Assembly (NCBI GenBank): GCA_964391185.1
Contig: CAYMIX010000005.1
Location: forward strand, 55,546-119,545
Direction: 5' to 3'
Source: JAKQEM01 sp964391185
GTDB lineage: Bacteria > Patescibacteriota > Gracilibacteria > Peribacterales > Peribacteraceae
Length of the DNA stretch: 64,000 bases
The translations under genes and the position numbers were made by a program. Positions 34,303 to 42,384 of the stretch are shown piece by piece; position 1 is the stretch's first letter, and each line of letters opens with the position of its first letter. The notes below the pieces were generated by a model. That model was not told the DNA's origin. It saw nothing but the letters and a program-made list of their open reading frames with translations, and did not search any database.

Positions 34303-36030
34303 TTATCTAATCTGCTTGTTCATCAATTGTCTATTTTGCTCCCAGAAAGGAGAACGAATAGTTTGATAGAACCAATCGAAGAATGACTGTGTTTCAAGTA
34401 AGCAACTGCTGCTGCATTTATCTCCATCAATCTTGTTTCCATCGTCACAAGCTTCGTTCCAATCCAATGTTCCATTCCCACAAATAAATGATGTACATGA
34501 AGATGAGCAAGCATCGCGTTCAAACGTATTACCATCATCACAATCTTCATTTGGATCACGAACACCATCACCACAACGAGGATGAACACAGTTCAGGCGG
34601 CATCGGTTTGTCTCAGTGTTTGAATTGAATTCACCCTGGTCACACAGTTCTCCGAATGCGGTGTCCACAATGCCATCGCCACAACGTGGGAGAAGACACT
34701 GAGAACTACATGAATCCGGAACGTAATCTGAATTTCTCCTGCCCTCATCACATTCTTCTCCGAATTCCAAGTAACCGTTACCACACGTTGCAAATACACA
34801 GAGTGTGCAGCCATCGCCGGCGATGTCATTGCCATCGTCGCATACTTCACCATTCTCTTCATCAAGAAGACCGTTTCCACATAGAGAAATATCTTCGATC
34901 GGCGAACTCATAGAATCTAAATCACCCGGTAGATTTTGACGACTGGATGTCGGATCAATATCCAGTATTGGCGATTCATCTGGCTTCTGTGGCTTGATTG
35001 TTCCCGTTGGCACAGATGAAACTGGTGTCATCATCGCTGAGCCTGGTGCTGAGCCTGCAGCCCCATGTCCCTCATCATCCAGTGTTGGAGTTGGCGATGT
35101 GTTTTGACCATTCAACGGTACAAGTGTGCGAATTTTCAAACAGAGTGGGAACAAAATCTCGCATCCACCAATACATTCACCAAACTCATCACAAATAGGC
35201 ATCGTGCATGCCTTGCTTCCACAAGCGTTTTGTTCGAACTTCCACTTTGGATCTTCTGGATCACATTCTTCTCCCACCTCAACTTTACCGTTCGCGCAAC
35301 GAGGCTTTTTACAAATTGAGGTACATTCACTCGATGTGCGATTTTTGGCAGTTCCAAGATCACATTCTTCTCCTTTGAGAGCATCAACAATTCCATTTCC
35401 GCAATCAGGCGGAGGACCAGCTCGCTTCCCAGCAGGCAGTTCATACTCTTCCTCCTCTTCAAGAATTGTTGATGTTGAATTACCACCCTGGATCCTACAC
35501 GATATGCATCCATCCGTAGCTCCTTCACACTCTTCAATGTTCGTACGAAGATATCCATCACCACAAGACGCAGCAACACATGTATTTAAACATGCATCGA
35601 GGTTGGAATTATTGCCATCATCACAGGCTTCAACTCCGGTTTGAACAAGACCATCGCCACATGAAGCATCTATGCAGCTATTTACGCATGCATCCGTATT
35701 TATCGCATTTCCATCATCACATTCTTCTACTCCTGTTTGTTCAAAACCATCTCCGCATGTTGCGTTTTTGCACGTATTCAAACACGCGTCAGTATTTGTC
35801 GCATTGTTATCATCGCACTGCTCCGGACTTTCGACTACTCCATTACGCGTGTGACCTTGGCACAAATCCGCAGTTGTGTGATACCCATAAGCAATATTTT
35901 GATAGTGAACGTAATAACGACCTTCTTGTGACTGCTGCAAAATTAGCGCGGCCTGTGTGACAAATAGCACAAGCATCAGTCCGATGACGGACACACTGAT
36001 CATCCGAGATATGACTGTTTGTTTGTGCAT
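34303..36030 (-). CDS. Signal-anchored DUF4215 cysteine-repeat surface protein
   Basis: A 575-aa surface protein with one N-terminal helix (about 9-31) and about nine to ten DUF4215-type repeats of the form CGDG...ECDDGN..N.DAC...C (for example CDDGNAINTDACVNSC and CDDGNTFERDACSSSC). The repeats come in two blocks around a Pro/Ser/Asp-rich middle (about 285-360). Cysteines are paired as expected for extracellular disulfides. These repeats are common in Myxococcota and CPR surface proteins; the ligand is unknown. TATAAT (36039-36044) ends 8 nt before the ATG. The C-terminus is basic and without an obvious anchor. Confidence 0.85.
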   Translation of the reverse strand: MHKQTVISRMISVSVIGLMLVLFVTQAALILQQSQEGRYYVHYQNIAYGYHTTADLCQGHTRNGVVESPEQCDDNNATNTDACLNTCKNATCGDGFEQTGVEECDDGNAINTDACVNSCIDASCGDGLVQTGVEACDDGNNSNLDACLNTCVAASCGDGYLRTNIEECEGATDGCISCRIQGGNSTSTILEEEEEYELPAGKRAGPPPDCGNGIVDALKGEECDLGTAKNRTSSECTSICKKPRCANGKVEVGEECDPEDPKWKFEQNACGSKACTMPICDEFGECIGGCEILFPLCLKIRTLVPLNGQNTSPTPTLDDEGHGAAGSAPGSAMMTPVSSVPTGTIKPQKPDESPILDIDPTSSRQNLPGDLDSMSSPIEDISLCGNGLLDEENGEVCDDGNDIAGDGCTLCVFATCGNGYLEFGEECDEGRRNSDYVPDSCSSQCLLPRCGDGIVDTAFGELCDQGEFNSNTETNRCRLNCVHPRCGDGVRDPNEDCDDGNTFERDACSSSCTSFICGNGTLDWNEACDDGNKIDGDKCSSSCLLETQSFFDWFYQTIRSPFWEQNRQLMNKQIR

Positions 36031-36118
36031 TTCTATTTATTATAGCATGAATCAATGTTTTGGGCCAGATAGCACCTATGCAATAAAAAGCATTGTATGG
36101 TACAATACACGCAATAAC

Positions 36119-37519
36119 ATGCGCCTCACAAAAATTATTTGCACTCTCGGCCCTGCGTCTCATTCCCATGAAAAAATAGTCGAATTGGTAAAAAGCGGCA
36201 TGAATATTGCACGCATCAACTTTTCGCATGGTACGCACGATCAGCACAGAGCAACTATTCGCACCGTGAAAGAAGTTCGCAAAGAACTCAATAAACCTAT
36301 TGCCCTCATGCTTGATACAAAAGGAGCAGAAATTCGTACCGGAGATGTTGAAAAACCAATCTCGATTCACAAAGGTGATCAGGTAATATTCGGAACAAAA
36401 CCGGTAAAAAATGATAAACGTACATTTGTCAAAGTGAGTTATGGCAAGTTTGCTCATGATGTGAAAAAGGCTGAATGTATTTTAGTAGATAACGGAACGG
36501 TAATTTTCGACATTGTTTCGGTGGGAAAAGATTTTGTCATCGCTCGCTCACGCGACGAAGGAATGATTGATTCTCGTCGTCATATCAATTTACCTGGAGC
36601 CGACGTAAGTCTTCCTGCCATGACTGAGTCTGATTGGGCAGATTTGAAACTTGGCATCGAAGAAAAAATGGAATTCATTGCGCCATCATTTATCCGCACT
36701 GCCGATGAAGTAAAAGAAATCCGTGCCGTGCTCAAGAAAAATAAAAGCCCAATGCAGATTATTTCAAAAATTGAAACTCGTCAGGCTGTAGCGAATATTA
36801 TAGAAATTATCGATGCATCTGACGGCATCATGGTTGCTCGCGGAGACTTGGGTGCGGAGCTTCCATTTGAATCGATTCCTGCAATTCAGGACATGATCGT
36901 TGCGCGTTGCCGCGAAAAAGGAAAGCCAGTGATCGTCGCTACGCAAATGCTTGAGAGTATGATTGTAAACCCAATGCCAACGCGTGCAGAAGTAACTGAT
37001 GTTGCACATGCAGCAACGACGCGTGCCGACTCCACCATGCTTTCTGGTGAAACTGCGAAAGGTGAACATCCAATCCTCGCAGTACAAGCGATGGCAAGAA
37101 TTTTGTGTGAAACAGAAACTCATCTGTCACAAGCGCCAAGCACACTTTCACTGAACCTCGGCGAACGCAGTGCCTTAGCAGAAGCGGCAGTGAGCATGGC
37201 TCACACACTCGATGCTCCGGCAATCGCTATTCACACGCGCACAGGGGCAACAGCACGCATCGTGAGCGCGCTTCGTCCTGGTATTCCGATTATCGCCTGC
37301 GCTGAAACGGAAGAAGTGCAACGTTCATTGCAACTCTGCCAAGGCATCATCCCGCTCCTGATTTCTGCACAAAAAGATCCTGAATCGAACACAGAGATGG
37401 TTTTGCAGGCTATTAAACAGGCGAAGATTCTTCCTGCTCAATCCAAAATCGTCGTTATCGCAGATACACTTTCTCACGTTGGCGAGGAGGCCGCGGTGCA
37501 GATTCGCACATTGAGCTAA
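36119..37519 (+). CDS. pyk: Pyruvate kinase
   Basis: Converts phosphoenolpyruvate and ADP to pyruvate and ATP, the last step of glycolysis. The 466-aa protein has TKIICTLGPASHS, GMNIARINFSHG, LDTKGAEIRTGDV, the catalytic-lysine region IISKIETRQAV, ARGDLGAELPFE and TQMLESMI. A complete C-terminal regulatory domain follows (TRTGATARIVSALRPGIPII). The frame is open upstream to 35957, but that part is antisense to the DUF4215 gene. An extended -10 (TGGTACAAT, 36098-36106) points to the ATG at 36119, with a leader of about 5 nt. Confidence 0.96.
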   Translation: MRLTKIICTLGPASHSHEKIVELVKSGMNIARINFSHGTHDQHRATIRTVKEVRKELNKPIALMLDTKGAEIRTGDVEKPISIHKGDQVIFGTKPVKNDKRTFVKVSYGKFAHDVKKAECILVDNGTVIFDIVSVGKDFVIARSRDEGMIDSRRHINLPGADVSLPAMTESDWADLKLGIEEKMEFIAPSFIRTADEVKEIRAVLKKNKSPMQIISKIETRQAVANIIEIIDASDGIMVARGDLGAELPFESIPAIQDMIVARCREKGKPVIVATQMLESMIVNPMPTRAEVTDVAHAATTRADSTMLSGETAKGEHPILAVQAMARILCETETHLSQAPSTLSLNLGERSALAEAAVSMAHTLDAPAIAIHTRTGATARIVSALRPGIPIIACAETEEVQRSLQLCQGIIPLLISAQKDPESNTEMVLQAIKQAKILPAQSKIVVIADTLSHVGEEAAVQIRTLS

Positions 37520-37524
37520 TAGAC

Positions 37525-37875
37525 TTAATGTGCGGTCTGTGCAACCGATGCATCGCCCTGTAGATACAGTGGTTTTTGTGCAGGCTTCATTGCCTGTACT
37601 TTTTTGTCTTCCTGCAAATTACCAAGGGACTGCTCCCCTGCTACCTGCATGTTAAGAATTTCTTCTTCGAGCAACAACTGAGAACGTTCGCGCTCAAGGG
37701 TTCTGAGCCGATATCCTTTTGTTGCATTCGCATTTTCATGGAACAAAATCAGCAGCGCGAATATCAAAATAAGCGAACCGATAGCAACCATCAACAGAAC
37801 CGTGCTCTGGTCTACCATTTTGCCCAATGACGAACGTTTGGTGAGAGCCGATTGCGAGAAAAGGTTCGAGAACAT
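37525..37875 (-). CDS. FtsL-like single-helix division protein
   Basis: A 116-aa bitopic protein with a short basic N-terminus, one helix (VLLMVAIGSLILIFALLIL) and a short coiled coil (YRLRTLERERSQLLLEEEIL) after it. This is the FtsL/DivIC layout. It lies directly after rsmH, the place of ftsL in the dcw cluster, which is the main support. Sequence is too variable to separate FtsL from DivIC. TATACT (37890-37895) is 14 nt upstream, just beyond the rsmH stop. The gene is convergent with pyk, with only 5 nt between stops. Confidence 0.65.
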   Translation of the reverse strand: MFSNLFSQSALTKRSSLGKMVDQSTVLLMVAIGSLILIFALLILFHENANATKGYRLRTLERERSQLLLEEEILNMQVAGEQSLGNLQEDKKVQAMKPAQKPLYLQGDASVAQTAH

Positions 37876-37895
37876 GACTGGGTACAAAAAGTATA

Positions 37896-38795
37896 CTAGG
37901 AGACACGAACAAGTGCGCGGAATTTCACGCTGCGCGCTCGAGGATTCTCTGTTATTTCGCTATCTGATGCCTGGATCGCCTTCTTCAAAAGCAGATTAAA
38001 AGGCGCATGCTTGCTAATTTTTCCGGTGATAAAATCTTTTTCAGATTCACATAAAGTCCGAAAAGTTTGTTTCACCATACGATCTTCCAATGAATGATAG
38101 CTGAGTACGCCAAGTCTGCCACCAACCTTGAGCAACCCTGGAGCAATGCGTAAAAATTCTTCGAGTGCATGGAGCTCATCATTCACTGCGATGCGCAATG
38201 CTTGGAAAACCTGCGGCAGCAAGCCCTTGGCTCGATACCCGAATGCATTTTCTACTGCGGCTTTGAGTTCTGTCGTTGTCGCAAAACGTTTACCAGCGAG
38301 CGTCTTCCCCAGCCAGCGCGCTTCCTTAAAAAGTTCACCATATGTTCGAAACAACACTACTAATTCTTCCTCTTCAGATTGTTCGATCAAGTCAGCAGCA
38401 GTGCGGCCACTTGTTCGGTCATAGCGCAGATCCAATGGGCCATCGAACCGGAAGCTAAATCCCCTACTTGGGTCATCGACATGCGGAGAGCTGAGACCAA
38501 GGTCAGCAAAAATAAGATCAAACTGCGGTAAATCAAGTGACGCTATCTCTGAAAAATTCACATGTCGCAGGTCGATTTGTTTTCTCCAGGGTTCGAGGCG
38601 TTCCTTTGCGAAATTCAAATTTTCCGTATCAGCATCAAGTGCAATGAGATGACCCTTGGATCCGATCAGTTCAAGGAATGCTTTAGAATGGCCTCCTAAG
38701 CCTAATGTCACATCTAAAACATGATCTCCCGATTGTGGCTTGAGCACCTCCATGACAGTCGGAAGCAAGACCGGTGTGTGCGAAAGTTGGTTCAC
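37896..38795 (-). CDS. rsmH: 16S rRNA (cytosine-1402-N4)-methyltransferase
   Basis: RsmH (MraW) methylates C1402 in the ribosomal P site. The 299-aa protein shows TPVLLPTVMEVLKP, the SAM loop DVTLGLGGHSKAFL, DLGLSSPHVDDPSRGFSFR and the C-terminal NPRARSVKFRAL. The start is taken as GTG 38795 (VNQLSHTP): TACACT at 38802-38807 ends exactly 6 nt upstream, and homologues begin close to HTPVLL. The longer ATG at 38840 lies upstream of that promoter. It is followed by the ftsL-like gene; the PBP gene is not adjacent. Confidence 0.94.
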   Translation of the reverse strand: MNQLSHTPVLLPTVMEVLKPQSGDHVLDVTLGLGGHSKAFLELIGSKGHLIALDADTENLNFAKERLEPWRKQIDLRHVNFSEIASLDLPQFDLIFADLGLSSPHVDDPSRGFSFRFDGPLDLRYDRTSGRTAADLIEQSEEEELVVLFRTYGELFKEARWLGKTLAGKRFATTTELKAAVENAFGYRAKGLLPQVFQALRIAVNDELHALEEFLRIAPGLLKVGGRLGVLSYHSLEDRMVKQTFRTLCESEKDFITGKISKHAPFNLLLKKAIQASDSEITENPRARSVKFRALVRVS

Positions 38796-38986
38796 GGACG
38801 CAGTGTAGAGATTCAGCGATACGCTGCAAAATATTGGCATGGAAATTTTTGAATAAATATTTTATACATTAAGTTAATAATTCTCTGTTACTTTTTAATA
38901 AATTGGCTAATAGATACCAAATATCATACCGTAGACTGTTGACCAGAAGTGTTATCTAAGTATAATGATGTGCTCTGTTACAACTG

Positions 38987-39520
38987 ATGAGTGTCCTCTT
39001 CGGCGTTATGGCGAGTACAGCGACTCCTGCCATCTCCCCTTACGTTCCTCTCCAGGAATGGCAAGTGCAGGCTGGCGACCGCTTTGCTGTGGATACTGAG
39101 GAAAATATGGGATATATCATCCATACAGACGGAAGCTACACATCGACAAAAGTAGGCTCCGGAAAGCAGCAAACGGTGAATTACATCGGAAAGACGTACT
39201 TTGCAGCTACACCTTCTGATAATTGGGTGGTGAAGTCCAAAAACCTTTACGCTGACAAGATCACCTTTGGTAAGGGCGGCCGTTTCTTGCGTTTGTATGC
39301 AGATGGCAAGACGTCGACTTCCTACGGAATTCACGCCACAGATAACATCGAAGATATCCTCAAAATGCCTGCGGATGAACGTTACAAGAGTATGGGCTGC
39401 GTTCTTGTGAGTGAAGCAATGATGGATATCCTCGAAGCTACATACGAGCTCAATGGCCGTATGCTCGAAGTGGTGACAGTTGATGGTATTGATCTCGTTA
39501 CGTCACAGTCAAAATCGTAA
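38987..39520 (+). CDS. L,D-transpeptidase (YkuD)-like protein, variant active site
   Basis: A 177-aa protein, apparently without a strong signal peptide. The second half has YGIHATDNI (His116) and KSMGCVLVSEAMMDIL (Ser135, Cys138), resembling the YkuD motif H...SHGC with the histidine of SHGC replaced by Met. The N-terminal half has a beta-rich pattern. YkuD enzymes form 3-3 crosslinks in peptidoglycan or attach proteins to it; with the altered motif, activity is uncertain. TATAAT lies at 38961-38966, giving about a 14-nt leader. The ATG at 39008 is an alternative. Confidence 0.65.
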   Translation: MSVLFGVMASTATPAISPYVPLQEWQVQAGDRFAVDTEENMGYIIHTDGSYTSTKVGSGKQQTVNYIGKTYFAATPSDNWVVKSKNLYADKITFGKGGRFLRLYADGKTSTSYGIHATDNIEDILKMPADERYKSMGCVLVSEAMMDILEATYELNGRMLEVVTVDGIDLVTSQSKS

Positions 39521-39583
39521 TTAGCGCTTTCCCTAAGCCCCCAAGGTTCGTATACTCACGCGGTCAATCTTTTGACGAAGACT

Positions 39584-39675
39584 GGAGAGGTGGCTGAGTG
39601 GCCGAAAGCACCACACTGCTAATGTGGTATACGGGTAAAACCGTATCGAGGGTTCGAATCCCTCCCTCTCCGCCA
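39584..39675 (+). tRNA. tRNA-Ser (anticodon GCT)
   Basis: A class II tRNA with a long variable arm: acceptor GGAGAGG/CCTCTCC, anticodon stem CACAC./.GTGTG-like with loop CTGCTAA (anticodon GCT), variable arm TACGGGTAAAACCGTA, T arm GGTTCGAATCC, discriminator G and encoded CCA (39673-39675). TATACT at 39551-39556 is a likely -10. Confidence 0.96.
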
Positions 39676-39704
39676 TGCACTACTCGCTTCGCTCGAGTGC
39701 ATGG
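39673..39704 (+). terminator. Hairpin directly after tRNA-Ser(GCT)
   Basis: CCATGCACT (39673-39681) pairs perfectly with AGTGCATGG (39696-39704). The first arm begins with the CCA of the tRNA itself. No T-run follows. A related sequence follows the other tRNA-Ser at 49031. Possible 3'-end processing or termination signal. Confidence 0.45.
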
Positions 39705-39729
39705 CAAGCCAGATAACATCCTCCGAGTG

Positions 39730-40473
39730 TCACCCTGAGCCCGACGAAGGGTCAATTTCTCGCGCATTACGGCGATATATACACCATTCACAGTCATTAA
39801 CTGATGGTGGAGCAATGTCCCCCATCAAGCATTCCTTTGCTGCAATCAACGCATCTTCTATCCATGCATCAGATCCTTCATGAGGAAGAATTTGCATGGT
39901 GAATTCCAGGACACGATCAAACATATTTTTATCGCGGGAACCGTTCACAAACACAAAGTACGCTGTGTTTGAAACATCGAACCCATTGCGGCGGAATAGC
40001 CACTGATACATCTCCAGCTGACGTTTGTAGCCATGACGATCGTCGAGAGTAATGGTCGCCGCAGTACTTGTCGCTTTATAGTCTACGATTGCTAGCGAGC
40101 CATCAGGATGGATCCACACGTCATCAACGAGTCCATACACTTCGAAGTTAGTTGGGCCATGCAGAGACCTGATTCCCTGTGGCGTGTCACGCCATGTCGA
40201 GAGTTCTGGATGACGAAAAGGAATCGCATCAACTCCATACAGCTTCATAATGGGATGTGCTTCGTTATTCGTTCGGTAGTAATCGAATTCTTTTTTCATC
40301 AAAGCGTCGACGGCTAAGTTCAGCGACATCGTGTATCCATCAGGACGACCAATGCCGTGACGACGATCTAAGTAGAAGCAACGTGGGCACTCCAAAAACA
40401 ATTCCAACTTGGAACGGCTGATGGCAAATGGCTCCGTGCTTGCTGGGTCGAAGATATTTTTGCGTGCACCCAT
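39730..40473 (-). CDS. PD-(D/E)XK nuclease with Cas4/AddB-like cysteines
   Basis: A 247-aa RecB-like nuclease domain protein. The active-site pattern is GLVDDVWIHPDGSLAIVDYK (Asp, then D.K) with a following Gln helix (KRQLEMYQW). It has an early CPRC (ECPRCFYLDRR) and a late C..C (DCEWCIYRR), the arrangement that holds an Fe-S cluster in Cas4 and AddB-type nucleases. No cas gene or array is nearby, so a DNA-repair role is more likely. The last residues (DPSSGSG) come from a TGTCACCCTGAGC-type repeat. TACCAT (40482-40487) ends 8 nt before the ATG. Confidence 0.85.
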   Translation of the reverse strand: MGARKNIFDPASTEPFAISRSKLELFLECPRCFYLDRRHGIGRPDGYTMSLNLAVDALMKKEFDYYRTNNEAHPIMKLYGVDAIPFRHPELSTWRDTPQGIRSLHGPTNFEVYGLVDDVWIHPDGSLAIVDYKATSTAATITLDDRHGYKRQLEMYQWLFRRNGFDVSNTAYFVFVNGSRDKNMFDRVLEFTMQILPHEGSDAWIEDALIAAKECLMGDIAPPSVNDCEWCIYRRNAREIDPSSGSG

Positions 40474-40602
40474 GAATGTTCATGGTACGTGAAAGAGATT
40501 TACAACCTCAAGCCACTTTAGCGATCTGATCCTAAATGTGAAAGGATAATTGATTTTTGAGAGAAATATTCGTTTTAAACCATCTTCGTGTACACTCCGC
40601 GC

Positions 40603-41463
40603 ATGTCACTTTCACATATCATCGGGGTCGATCTTGGTGGTACAAAATGCGCGATGGGAAGGTTCGACGCCGACACATTTAAGGCTGAGGAAACTCTATC
40701 GTTTTCTACACCGGCAGGTGAAGGTTTCGACCGAGTGATTGAAGAGCTCGTTGCTCATATAGAAAAATTACGCACGTCAGAAACAAAAGCGATTGGCATG
40801 GGCGTGCCTGGACTGGTGAGTAAAGGGGTGATTCTCAATGCGCCGAATATCAGAGATGCACGAAACATCGAAGTGAAAAAAATCCTTGAGGAAAAAATAG
40901 GTCTACCAGTGTTCGTCGGGAATGACGCAAACTGTTTCACCCTCGCGGAAGCGCGGCTCGGTGCTGCAAAAGGAAAAGGAATTGTAATCGGTATTACATT
41001 CGGAACCGGAGTTGGTGGAGGAATCATCATCAATGGAAATATTTTTGAAGGCGCGCATGGGTACGCCGCAGAAATCGGTCACATGTTGATGATGCCAGGA
41101 AAGCCACCATACAAAACTGATGACGCGCGTGGCGAAGTAGAACAATTCCTCTCGGGAACTGCGATGGGGAAACGTTGCGAAGAGGCGCAGAGTCCGGAAG
41201 ATTATTTGGAAGGCGCAGTGTGCTCATTCATGCAACCAGATATTTATCGCGAAGTCGCGTGGCTGTGTACCAATTTATTATATTTACTCGATCCTGATCT
41301 CATTGTCTTCGGGGGAAGTGCAGGACACGCACTGACGAAGCATATTGATGCAATTGAGAAAGAACTGAAGCAGTGGTTGCTCCCAGGTACACCACTTCCG
41401 AAGATTGTTCCTGCGGAGATTAAAAATGCAGGAATGATTGGAGCGGCGCTGCTTGCCGCATGA
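40603..41463 (+). CDS. ROK-family sugar kinase without the zinc motif
   Basis: Probably a glucokinase-type ATP-dependent sugar kinase of the ROK family, 286 aa. It has GVDLGGTKCAMG (phosphate loop), GVPGLVS, the catalytic Asp in FVGNDANCFTLAEA, GTGVGGGIIING and EIGHM. The usual CxCGxxGC zinc motif after EIGHM is absent: the region reads PGKPPYKTDDARGEVEQFLS with no cysteine. TACACT (40591-40596) ends 6 nt before the ATG at 40603. The next gene overlaps it by 4 nt (ATGA). Sugar specificity is not determined. Confidence 0.88.
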   Translation: MSLSHIIGVDLGGTKCAMGRFDADTFKAEETLSFSTPAGEGFDRVIEELVAHIEKLRTSETKAIGMGVPGLVSKGVILNAPNIRDARNIEVKKILEEKIGLPVFVGNDANCFTLAEARLGAAKGKGIVIGITFGTGVGGGIIINGNIFEGAHGYAAEIGHMLMMPGKPPYKTDDARGEVEQFLSGTAMGKRCEEAQSPEDYLEGAVCSFMQPDIYREVAWLCTNLLYLLDPDLIVFGGSAGHALTKHIDAIEKELKQWLLPGTPLPKIVPAEIKNAGMIGAALLAA

Positions 41464-41810
41464 AGCACGATGACGTATTTGAAGTGGCTTCCATTATCCG
41501 CCAAGAATTTGAACTGCAAAAAATTAATCGCATCGAACTTGCGCAACTCTATTACGAATATAACCCCATCGACAACATAGATCTTTTTATCCAAAGAGCG
41601 ACGCGTACTTTCCCCACAGGAAATTGTGGATTAGCTTCTATTTATTTGAATTCTAGATTGCAGATGGGGAAAGTTGTTCAAGGAAAATACGCAGATAATA
41701 ATCACACATTTATTCAATTATCTGATGAAATAATTGTCGACATTACCGCAGATCAATTTGGTGGACCAAAAGTATATGTCGGACCGCTGATACAACCTTG
41801 GTCTACCTAA
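41460..41810 (+). CDS. Small Cys-His-Asp (transglutaminase-like) protein
   Basis: A 116-aa protein coupled to the ROK kinase by an ATGA overlap. GNCGLASIYLNSRL (Cys56), NNHTFIQLSDE (His82) and IIVDITADQFGG (Asp94) give the Cys-His-Asp order and spacing of papain/transglutaminase-like folds. No signal peptide is seen, so it should be cytoplasmic. No function is known to me; possible amidase or protease. It ends 3 nt from the convergent M23 gene stop. Confidence 0.65.
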   Translation: MKHDDVFEVASIIRQEFELQKINRIELAQLYYEYNPIDNIDLFIQRATRTFPTGNCGLASIYLNSRLQMGKVVQGKYADNNHTFIQLSDEIIVDITADQFGGPKVYVGPLIQPWST

Positions 41811-41813
41811 CAA

Positions 41814-42350
41814 CTAAGCCCTATTCGCATTCTTCAAATACTGATTCTCCGTGAAATCCATCGCGAGATATTCTTTTGCGAAGTCCGTGTATTCCGCATC
41901 GCGATGCATATCTTGGTCTAACCACAAACGCGTGTATTCCGTCACATCGATCGCGCCGTCGTAACCATTATCTTTATTTAATACTTTTCCGTTCTTCATC
42001 AATTTATACGTCCAATGGAGGTGTGGTGCCGTGCAAAAACCGGTCTTTCCACTTTTTCCAATGGGGTCACCCTGGGAAACACTCTGGCCATCTGTCACTG
42101 TTATTTCGGATAAATGTGCGAGCAAGCTGTAACGGGAATCACTTTTGATAACGACATGGAGACCATACCCTTTTTCTCCATCATCTTTCACCATTGCGAT
42201 ACCATCATTTGGTGCGTAGATAATTGTTCCGACGTCTAATCCAAAATCGATACCATTGTGACCGAGGAATCCAAACTGAGAATACACTTCAGGACTTTGA
42301 CCGAAACCTTGGGTGATAATTGGTTTGCCAGGAACGGGAGAGAAGATCAT
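41814..42350 (-). CDS. M23-family metallopeptidase, no signal peptide
   Basis: A 178-aa M23/LytM domain with intact zinc ligands: GHNGIDFGLD (His..Asp) and APHLHWTYK (HxH). The typical KSGKTGF lies before the HxH. The protein is little more than the catalytic domain plus a C-terminal tail (TRLWLDQDMHRD). No signal peptide is seen from the ATG at 42350, and the longer frame (to 42449) adds only gnd-antisense residues. Export or function is therefore unclear. It follows gnd by 34 nt on the same strand. Confidence 0.85.
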   Translation of the reverse strand: MIFSPVPGKPIITQGFGQSPEVYSQFGFLGHNGIDFGLDVGTIIYAPNDGIAMVKDDGEKGYGLHVVIKSDSRYSLLAHLSEITVTDGQSVSQGDPIGKSGKTGFCTAPHLHWTYKLMKNGKVLNKDNGYDGAIDVTEYTRLWLDQDMHRDAEYTDFAKEYLAMDFTENQYLKNANRA

Positions 42351-42384
42351 ACGAAATTGAGAATTGAAAATGAAGAATGGAAAA

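Noticed and set aside
35957..36118. N-terminal extension of pyruvate kinase
   Set aside because: Antisense to the DUF4215 gene, upstream of the extended -10, and homologues begin at MRLTKI.
39730..40473. Cas4 and a CRISPR locus
   Set aside because: The cysteine layout resembles Cas4 but there is no array or other cas gene in the window; the domain is common in repair nucleases.
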